Shown here: positions 1-4,480 of the stretch, piece after piece
How positions within the stretch are numbered: position 1 is the stretch's first letter
How the letters are laid out: each line of letters starts with the position of its first letter
Assembly (NCBI GenBank): GCA_030621805.1
Contig: JAUXGY010000040.1
Span: 1-9,961 of the forward strand
Length of the DNA stretch: 9,961 nt
Source: Kiritimatiellales bacterium
GTDB lineage: Bacteria; Verrucomicrobiota; Kiritimatiellia; Kiritimatiellales; Pontiellaceae
Reading direction: 5' to 3'
The notes under the pieces: model-generated
Databases searched by the model: none
Seen by the model: the letters and a program-made list of their open reading frames with translations, nothing else
Told to the model about the DNA's origin: nothing
Made by a program: the position numbers and the translations under genes

Positions 1-690
1 GATTTTATCGTGCAGGTCGATTGGACCGTCGGGCAGGTGCTGAACACACTCGATGAACTGGGACTGGTCGATGATACCCTCGTGATTCTGACGAGTGACA
101 ATGGTTCGTTCATGTATCGTGCAACGGGGGGTAATGAAGACCACGTTTCCAATGAAAAGGTACAGGCTTATCATCCGGAAAAGCATGCGCCCAACCATGT
201 ATTCCGCGGAACGAAAACGGATGTTTGGGAGGGCGGTCATCGGGTCCCGTTCCTGGTCCGATGGCCGAAGGTGGTGGAATCCGGCTCCGAAAGCGCGGAA
301 ACCATATGCCTAACGGATCTGTTTGCGACGGTGGCCGATTTGACGGGCCGTGAGATCGACCGCGCGGTTGAAGGAGAGGACAGCTTCAGCTTCCTTTCCT
401 TGTTGTCCAGAAAAGGAAGCTATGCGCGGGAGCCGGTGATCAATCATTCCATCAGCGGAATGTTTGCCATCCGCATGGGTGAATGGAAGCTGGTACTCGG
501 CACGGGTTCCGGTGGACGGCAAACGCCGACAGGGAAGCGTTTTCAAGGGCCGTACCCACTCTACAACCTCGCATCGGATATTTCGGAAATCACCGATGTC
601 GCAAGCGATGAGCCCGAGAAAGCTCAGGCCATGCTGGCGGAGTTCGACCGGATCTACAACCGAACCGAAGCCCCGGTGAAGCACCCGTAG
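1..690 (+). CDS. Sulfatase, C-terminal part (5' end outside window)
   Basis: This is the C-terminal ~229 residues of a type I (formylglycine-dependent) sulfatase that removes sulfate esters, probably from a polysaccharide. The frame is open from base 1. The GTG at position 10 is an internal Val codon, not the start, because family-conserved sequence (DFIVQVDWTVGQ) runs across it. Visible landmarks are the metal-binding SDNG motif after a hydrophobic beta strand (about nt 91-105) and the RGTKTDVWEGGHRVP segment with its conserved Lys (nt 202-246), followed by the PFLVRWP strand. The C-terminal subdomain contains INHSISG, AIRMGEWKLV and a PLYNLASD segment typical of these enzymes. The CxPxR formylglycine site and the signal peptide lie upstream and cannot be judged. 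The gene ends TAG one base before the stop of the convergent cupin gene. The family is clear, but the substrate cannot be read from this part. Confidence 0.93.
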   Translation, partial: DFIVQVDWTVGQVLNTLDELGLVDDTLVILTSDNGSFMYRATGGNEDHVSNEKVQAYHPEKHAPNHVFRGTKTDVWEGGHRVPFLVRWPKVVESGSESAETICLTDLFATVADLTGREIDRAVEGEDSFSFLSLLSRKGSYAREPVINHSISGMFAIRMGEWKLVLGTGSGGRQTPTGKRFQGPYPLYNLASDISEITDVASDEPEKAQAMLAEFDRIYNRTEAPVKHP

Positions 691-691
691 T

Positions 692-1021
692 TTACGATTC
701 CGAACGAATCATCGTGAGTAGCATTTTGAAGGGCTGCTCGGCGGCTTGGACATCGTGCGGAATGTTGGCGGGCATGATGATCATCTCGCCTTCTTTGGCG
801 GTTGTCATTTTGCCGGCGATGATGAATGCGCCTTCCCCTTCGACCACGTGCACAACCGCATCGAAGGGCGAAGTGTGTTCACTCAATCCCTGACCTTTGT
901 CGAACGAGAACAGGGTGATATTCCCGGTCGCCTTTTTGAGCAGGGTTTTGCTGATCACCGCGCCGTCGGCATAGGCGATCTCGTCTTTAAGGTTCAGTAC
1001 TTTTCCTTTTAGATTATCCAT
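692..1021 (-). CDS. Small single-domain cupin protein
   Basis: A 109-residue protein that is one cupin beta-barrel. The first cupin motif is around residues 46-65 (LSEHTSPFDAVVHVVEGEG), with H49 as likely metal ligand and the EGEG turn. The second motif is around residues 84-92 (PANIPHDVQ), with H89. This fits the short stand-alone cupins of anaerobes that often sit beside ferredoxin-like or hybrid-cluster-protein genes. The substrate is unknown, and such cupins may bind a metal rather than catalyse. The start ATG is preceded by AGGAG about 9 nt upstream. The gene lies 44 nt downstream of the 4Fe-4S gene on the same strand, so it is probably co-transcribed with it. No hydroxylamine reductase (hcp) gene, a common neighbour of such pairs, is present in the window. 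Confidence 0.88.
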   Translation of the reverse strand: MDNLKGKVLNLKDEIAYADGAVISKTLLKKATGNITLFSFDKGQGLSEHTSPFDAVVHVVEGEGAFIIAGKMTTAKEGEMIIMPANIPHDVQAAEQPFKMLLTMIRSES

Positions 1022-1065
1022 TGTGCAACTCCTATAGTCTAAGGCCTAAAGCCCATAGCCTTTTA

Positions 1066-1872
1066 TTATCCCGCAAGCCGTTCGGTTTTCATGAGCTCGC
1101 CATCGAGGCCGATGGTGACTTCCTCAACCACGAGGTCGGAGCGTCCACTCATTGCGTGCGCCTGTGCGGCCATCATGCTAAGTCCGCCGCAGCAGGGGAC
1201 CGACATGCGGACGACGATGACTTTCGGGATGTTGTTTTGCGCCATGATGCCGGCGAGTTTTTCCACGTAGGGTTCTGTTTTGTCGAGCTTCGGGCAGGCG
1301 ACCACGAGCGAGCGCCCGCGAACGAAGCGCCAGTGCACGTCGGGGGATGCCACGGGTGCGCAGGTGCTGAGAATGACGAGCTCCTTGCCGTCGAAGAAGG
1401 GTGCGGAGGGCTGGACGAGGTGCAGTTGGATCGGCCACTGGTCGAGGTCGGATTTAATCACCTGACCGCCGTCTGAAACCGTAGTAGTTGCCGGTTTTGC
1501 GGCGGTGGCTTCCTTCTGCGCCATGCGCACCTGCATGCCGGGGCATCCACCTGTTTTAGGTTTGTCTTCCGCCTCTTTGGCATCGTGTTCGGCATTGGCT
1601 TCGTCGAACCGTTTAACGGCCTCTTCTCCGCCGGTCTTAAGGACGTGCTCGCGGGTGGCGTCGATATCGTATTCTTCGGCATCGCGCTCAACAATTTTGA
1701 GGGCGCCGGTGGGGCAGGTTCCAATGCAGTCGCCAAAGCCGTCGCAGAACTGTTCTTTTACCACTTTGGCTTTTCCATCGATAATTTGTAGGGCGCCCTC
1801 GGCACAGCCGATCACACAGTCGCCGCATCCGTTGCAGAGGGCTTCGTTAATTTCGATAATCTTCCGTTTCAT
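1066..1872 (-). CDS. Ferredoxin-like 4Fe-4S binding protein
   Basis: A 268-residue cytoplasmic iron-sulfur protein, first gene of a unit with the cupin. Residues 5-58 are a bacterial ferredoxin fold. Cluster 1 is complete: C13-x2-C16-x2-C19-x3-C23. Cluster 2 reads C43-x2-F46-x2-C49-x3-C53-Pro, so the second of the four usual cysteines is replaced by Phe. From memory, family members often carry a CDGLGxC version, so this is probably a family trait rather than damage. An acidic linker (about 60-105) leads to a GGCPG motif (C110). A C-terminal domain (about 140-268) begins DQWPIQLHLVQPSAPF and carries C171, C193 (VACPK) and the pair C227-C228 in VPCCGG, a possible further metal or redox site. 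A strong AAGGAG lies upstream of the ATG. The electron partner is unknown, but the family is common in anaerobes near stress and hybrid-cluster genes. Confidence 0.9.
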   Translation of the reverse strand: MKRKIIEINEALCNGCGDCVIGCAEGALQIIDGKAKVVKEQFCDGFGDCIGTCPTGALKIVERDAEEYDIDATREHVLKTGGEEAVKRFDEANAEHDAKEAEDKPKTGGCPGMQVRMAQKEATAAKPATTTVSDGGQVIKSDLDQWPIQLHLVQPSAPFFDGKELVILSTCAPVASPDVHWRFVRGRSLVVACPKLDKTEPYVEKLAGIMAQNNIPKVIVVRMSVPCCGGLSMMAAQAHAMSGRSDLVVEEVTIGLDGELMKTERLAG

Positions 1873-1903
1873 GTTGTGCTCCTTTTCTTAAAATGTTGGA
1901 CGC

Positions 1904-1944
1904 AGTATGCCGGAAACAAAAAAGCGTTCCTTGACGGGGGTCAA
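1904..1944 (-). promoter_or_regulatory. Candidate FNR/HcpR-type operator and -10 box for the 4Fe-4S/cupin unit
   Basis: A perfect palindrome TTGAC-GGGG-GTCAA at 1931-1944 (centre 1937.5) matches the half-site spacing of CRP/FNR-superfamily operators (FNR: TTGAT-N4-ATCAA; TTGAC-type half sites are known for HcpR-like members). On the minus strand CATACT at 1909-1904 could be a -10 box. Its centre is 31 bp from the palindrome centre, close to the 32 bp of class II FNR promoters (site at -41.5). This would give a start near 1897 and a leader of about 24 nt that includes the AAGGAG. The same palindrome is the core of a terminator stem, so the operator role is inferred. Confidence 0.38.
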
Positions 1945-1953
1945 GAAACGCTT
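1914..1953 (-). terminator. Rho-independent terminator of the redox operon
   Basis: The arms at 1922-1935 and 1940-1953 form a 14-position stem with a single mismatch and a 4-base loop. Read on the minus strand, the hairpin runs directly into six T (1923-1918, of which the last two A/T pairs belong to the stem), then G and TTT. It starts 18 nt after the stop of the DUF4405 gene. On the plus strand no T-run follows, so it acts in the minus direction only. This ends the five-gene redox operon and separates it from the 4Fe-4S/cupin unit. Confidence 0.88.
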
Positions 1954-1971
1954 GCAAGGGGTCATCGGGAG

Positions 1972-2571
1972 CTATTGATCCGGCTCGATGATCTCGTACA
2001 CCTGTTGCGGGGTCAGGCGGTTTGCATCGGCGATCTCGCTTAGCGTGGCTTCGCCGGAGACCGATTGGAGTTTTGCAGTTTCCAGATTTTCCAGGGCGGT
2101 CTCCAGATCGGTTCTCGTTCGCCGGCAGAAGGTTTTAAGAGTGGAGTCTTCGGCGTGGCCGTAAGGCGGGGTTCCATACTTCTCGGCGGCGGCCTCCTTG
2201 AGTGAGTCGCAAAAGGTTTGGATTCCGCTGATGGGCGGAAGTTCGAAGAGGGTCATGAGTGTGATTGCCAGAGTGATGACCAACGCAATGTTGAAATCGA
2301 GCGTAAATACCCGGGTCTTTTGGGCCTTGGTTTTAAGGTAGGCCATGATGCAGTTCCAGTTCAGGACGGAGTGGATGATACTCGCAACGATAAACAGAAG
2401 GCCCAGATTGGTATGGAGGGCCTCCCACTGTCCTTTATTGAGCCCGAGGAATTCCCAGTTTGCCCAGTTGGCAATTTTCCCTTGGGGTTTGATATAGACA
2501 AAGATACTGGTCACCATCAGCAGGGTGAAAGAGAGCAGGGTTGTGAGCGATGTAACTTTTCTTAATGACAT
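1972..2571 (-). CDS. DUF4405 membrane protein, probable haem-b type helices
   Basis: A 199-residue inner-membrane protein, last gene of the redox operon. Three hydrophobic segments are visible at about residues 7-28, 55-73 and 92-111. H53 and H67 lie at the two ends of the second helix, in the spacing expected of cytochrome-b-like haem ligands, and DUF4405 proteins are generally thought to resemble such membrane cytochromes. Haem binding here is inference. A soluble tail (about 115-199) follows. It contains EKYGTPPYGHAEDSTLKTFC, a segment I recall from anaerobe members of this family, then a helical part ending in SGEATLSEIADANRLTPQQVYEII, which resembles a small helix-turn-helix-like or protein-binding motif. 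AAAGGA precedes the ATG. The 76 nt gap to the preceding DUF6132 gene is the longest in the operon; no clear internal promoter was found in it. Confidence 0.85.
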   Translation of the reverse strand: MSLRKVTSLTTLLSFTLLMVTSIFVYIKPQGKIANWANWEFLGLNKGQWEALHTNLGLLFIVASIIHSVLNWNCIMAYLKTKAQKTRVFTLDFNIALVITLAITLMTLFELPPISGIQTFCDSLKEAAAEKYGTPPYGHAEDSTLKTFCRRTRTDLETALENLETAKLQSVSGEATLSEIADANRLTPQQVYEIIEPDQ

Positions 2572-2647
2572 GCGGATCCTTTCGCAGTTTTGTTTTTAGG
2601 AATACAACTCTCAACCCACCTTTCGTCACATGGAGGATGGATCTATT

Positions 2648-2842
2648 TTATTTTCTGTCACGCGGACCGAACGAGAAACCGAACAAGGCTCCCATCACGG
2701 CGCCATAGATCGCGCCCCGCCAGGGGGTGGCAGTAAGCGGGCAGGTTCCCGAGGAGCATTTCCCCAAATAGCCCATCAGCGCTCCGAGCACCGCGCCGCA
2801 GGCGATCCCGACCAACAATCGAATAAGTTGTGATTTCCTCAT
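2648..2842 (-). CDS. DUF6132 family two-helix membrane protein
   Basis: A 64-residue protein made almost entirely of a membrane hairpin. Helix 1 spans about residues 6-26 and helix 2 about 44-59, joined by the signature loop GKCSSGTCPLTATPWRG. The two loop cysteines (C29, C34) and the glycine-rich helix faces are typical of the DUF6132 family, whose function is not known. It shares the motif GKCSSGxCPLTAxPxRGxIYGxVMG with the N-terminal domain of the thioredoxin fusion two genes upstream in the operon, so the two are paralogues. The start has AAGGAA about 6 nt upstream, and 17 nt separate it from the preceding OsmC-like gene. Positively charged residues sit at both termini (MRK and RDRK), which favours both ends being cytoplasmic, but the loop also carries K and R. 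Confidence 0.86.
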   Translation of the reverse strand: MRKSQLIRLLVGIACGAVLGALMGYLGKCSSGTCPLTATPWRGAIYGAVMGALFGFSFGPRDRK

Positions 2843-2859
2843 GCTATTTCCTTCGGGCG

Positions 2860-3282
2860 TTACTCAGGAATCGGGGCTCCATCGAGTGTGATGGCGAATT
2901 CGGGAGGGGTGAGGATATGTTTCTTTACGGTGCACAGATTGGCTGCCCGCCAGATGGCCTTGCGGTATTTTTCCGGGAAGCCATTGGGGAGGGTGATGTT
3001 GATGGAGATATTGGGGAAACGCTTTTGCTCGGGATCGAAGGCGGAATTGAGATGCACGCCGAGTCCTTCTGTTTCGAGATCGCGCGCCGTGCAGAATTCC
3101 AGCACATAGATGCCCACGCAGGTGGCCATCGAAACGAAAAACAGATCGAAGGGTTCGGGCGCGGAGCCTTCTCCCCCATTCTTAACCGACTGATCCGTTT
3201 GAACGGTGCGTCCGTCATAGTGCGCGTCGACTCGCTTCCCGCCGGGAAAACGTACGGTGATGTCTTTAATTCCTGCGGCCAT
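2860..3282 (-). CDS. OsmC family protein, YhfA-like type
   Basis: A 140-residue OsmC-fold protein; such proteins are thiol-dependent hydroperoxide reductases or reactive-sulfur handling proteins. The two redox cysteines are C55 (in SMATCVGIYVLEFC) and C117 (in LCTVKKHI). C64 is an additional cysteine nine residues after the first. The CTVKKH form of the second motif is that of the YhfA-like branch rather than the Ohr branch. I chose the ATG at 3282 rather than the upstream in-frame ATG at 3435. The upstream extension would overlap the thioredoxin gene by 150 nt and has no family resemblance, and AGGAG lies 7 nt before 3282. The gene begins one base after the stop of the thioredoxin fusion gene, which implies translational coupling. 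Confidence 0.9.
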   Translation of the reverse strand: MAAGIKDITVRFPGGKRVDAHYDGRTVQTDQSVKNGGEGSAPEPFDLFFVSMATCVGIYVLEFCTARDLETEGLGVHLNSAFDPEQKRFPNISINITLPNGFPEKYRKAIWRAANLCTVKKHILTPPEFAITLDGAPIPE

Positions 3283-3283
3283 G

Positions 3284-3847
3284 TTACTTCTCCTGCATTT
3301 GGGTGGGTTGGAGCATGTGGTTGATATTTTTTTCGTAGGTGCTTTGGGATTGCAGCCCGAGTTCTCGCTGCACCTCCTCGCCGCTGGTAAAGAAAAGAAC
3401 CGTGGGGACCGCGTCGATGCCATAGGGGATGGCAAGATCCGTTGCGGTGTCTACATTGATTTTGCAGATCACGGCGCGCCCTTTGTATTTCTCGGCCAAC
3501 TTCTCAATGGTTGGCGCAAGTTGGCGGCAGGGCGGGCAGTGGTCGGAGTAGAAGTCGACGAGGCATGGCAGATTGGTTTGGAGGACATGACGGTTGAAGT
3601 CCTCTTCGGTGGCAATGTGGAGCGGCCCTGCTCCGAGAGAGGATTGTTCTTCTGCGGGGAGGGTGGCCGGAGTGGGCGTGCCGATGGATGAGAGCGCGAG
3701 GAGCGTACCCATCACACCCCCATAAATGCCCCCCCGGAAAGGGTTGGCCGTCAGCGGGCATCCTCCAGAGGAACACTTGCCAAAATGCCCAATCACGGCA
3801 CCGATGCCGGCTCCGAGGAGTATGCCGGCGAGAAGTTTTATAATCAT
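3284..3847 (-). CDS. DUF6132-thioredoxin fusion, membrane-anchored thioredoxin
   Basis: A 187-residue fusion. Residues 1-54 are a complete DUF6132 membrane hairpin (helices about 3-22 and 38-54) with the loop HFGKCSSGGCPLTANPFRG (C25, C30). A linker of about 20 residues rich in Pro, Thr and Ala follows. Residues 76-183 are a thioredoxin domain. It has VDFYSDHCPPC with active-site C104-P-P-C107, the cis-proline loop DAVPT (P148), and the TVLFFTSGEEV strand-turn. The active site is CPPC preceded by DH rather than the classic WCGPC, which should shift its redox potential. The domain would act as a thiol-disulfide reductant tethered to the membrane. Which side it faces is unresolved from charge alone. 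AAGGAGG lies just before the ATG and 15 nt separate it from the preceding OsmC gene. It is second in the operon, so it is a natural reductant for the flanking OsmC proteins (inference). Confidence 0.9.
   Translation of the reverse strand: MIIKLLAGILLGAGIGAVIGHFGKCSSGGCPLTANPFRGGIYGGVMGTLLALSSIGTPTPATLPAEEQSSLGAGPLHIATEEDFNRHVLQTNLPCLVDFYSDHCPPCRQLAPTIEKLAEKYKGRAVICKINVDTATDLAIPYGIDAVPTVLFFTSGEEVQRELGLQSQSTYEKNINHMLQPTQMQEK
3288..3294 (-). promoter_or_regulatory. Ribosome binding site that fixes the start of the second OsmC gene
   Basis: AGGAGAA on the minus strand, with AGGAG ending 7 nt before the ATG at 3282. It lies within the last codons and just before the stop of the thioredoxin fusion gene. 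This supports the short start and coupled translation. Confidence 0.75.
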
Positions 3848-3862
3848 GACAGGCCTCCTTCC

Positions 3863-4279
3863 TTAGCTTATATGAACGTCGAGTTCGACGGGGCATTTCA
3901 GGGAGTTGGAAAGTGGACAGGTTTTTTCGGCCTGGATCACCGCTTTGTGCGCGGCATCGGCCTGGGCGGGGTCGTCCAGCTCCACGGTAACCTCCACGGC
4001 AATACGGCTGAACGTGAGGCCACCCGCTCCCTTTTCCATCGTGCCGGTGGCTTTGCTTTTGTACGAGCGGAAGCCGATCTTGCCGCGGTTTAGGAAAAAC
4101 AAGGAAGAGGCCATGATGCAGGATTCCACCGCACTCGTCAGCAGGTCTTCCGGGGTCCAGATTCCTTCCGGGCCGCCAAACTCCGGTGGGGTGGCCACTT
4201 CGATGGCGGGCTTCCCTTCACAATGGGCTTTACCCGTTTTTTCTTCTTTCCAGTCTACAGATGTTTCATAGGTCCACAT
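3863..4279 (-). CDS. OsmC family protein, Ohr/OsmC-like
   Basis: A 138-residue OsmC-fold protein, first gene of the redox operon. The catalytic cysteines are C54 (in TSAVESCIMASSLFFL) and C121 (in AEKTCPLSNSLK); the TCPLSNSL form matches the peroxide-reducing OsmC/Ohr type. Conserved features in between include the GGPEGIWTPEDLL segment that leads into the long central helix. It would reduce organic hydroperoxides or act on persulfides, using a dithiol reductant. The start at 4279 was chosen over an upstream in-frame ATG at 4342. AAGGAG sits 6 nt before 4279, and the upstream extension (MLHLFIPVLIVFPRN...) is not part of the family fold. The protein differs clearly from the second OsmC gene in the same operon, so the pair is not a recent duplication. 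Confidence 0.91.
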   Translation of the reverse strand: MWTYETSVDWKEEKTGKAHCEGKPAIEVATPPEFGGPEGIWTPEDLLTSAVESCIMASSLFFLNRGKIGFRSYKSKATGTMEKGAGGLTFSRIAVEVTVELDDPAQADAAHKAVIQAEKTCPLSNSLKCPVELDVHIS

Positions 4280-4285
4280 GTTTTT

Positions 4286-4291
4286 CTCCTT
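4286..4291 (-). promoter_or_regulatory. Ribosome binding site that fixes the start of the first OsmC gene
   Basis: AAGGAG on the minus strand, 6 nt before the ATG at 4279. The alternative start at 4342 has nothing comparable. The operon promoter should lie between here and about 4436. I found no convincing -35/-10 pair there: TTGATA at about 4318-4313 has no good -10 partner and would sit too close to the start. Confidence 0.75.
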
Positions 4292-4436
4292 AAATAAATT
4301 GCGGGGGAAGACTATCAAAACAGGGATGAAAAGATGAAGCACGGAATCAGAATGAATGCTAAAAGTTTGGTTCTTCTAGGATTTTATGGCAACCGCTACG
4401 TGTGAATGTTTGGACAGGATCGACAAAATTTCACTT

Positions 4437-4476
4437 AAGCTAGTGGGCCTAAAATCGGGGTTAAGCGCACTAGCTT
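4437..4476 (-). terminator. Long hairpin after the beta-helix gene, probable terminator
   Basis: The arms AAGCTAGTG (4437-4445) and CACTAGCTT (4468-4476) pair perfectly over 9 bp. Inside them, after a one-base mismatch, a further 6 pairs form (GCCTAA/TTAAGC on the plus strand). One of these is G-U when read as minus-strand RNA but C-A on the plus strand, so the structure is better in minus-strand RNA. The loop is 8 bases. It starts 4 nt after the stop of the beta-helix gene. The tract after it is only AAGTGAAATTTTG, so it is a weak intrinsic terminator, or a 3' end stabiliser. Confidence 0.55.
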
Positions 4477-4480
4477 GGTA

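Noticed and set aside
693..714. Inverted repeat GATTC-CGAAC-GAATC near the sulfatase/cupin junction
   Set aside because: A 5-bp stem within the cupin coding sequence with no T-run on either strand. Too weak to call a terminator.
1041..1062. Small inverted repeat AAGGC...GCCTT between the 4Fe-4S and cupin genes
   Set aside because: There are only about five pairs plus a bulged pair, and the T-rich side follows on the plus strand where no gene ends. Not supported as a terminator.
1021..1476. Plus-strand open frame of 151 codons starting at the cupin start
   Set aside because: It overlaps the 4Fe-4S gene on the opposite strand and its residues (many His, Gly, Ala) are those of an antisense frame in GC-rich coding DNA.
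3283..3435. Longer start for the second OsmC gene at 3435
   Set aside because: It would overlap the thioredoxin domain by about 150 nt. The extra residues are an out-of-frame reading of the thioredoxin, and AGGAG points to 3282.
4281..4436. Search for an FNR-like palindrome or sigma-70 promoter in front of the redox operon
   Set aside because: TTGATA and TTGCCA elements are present on the minus strand, but none has a partner -10 at suitable spacing and no TTGAC/TTGAT palindrome was found.
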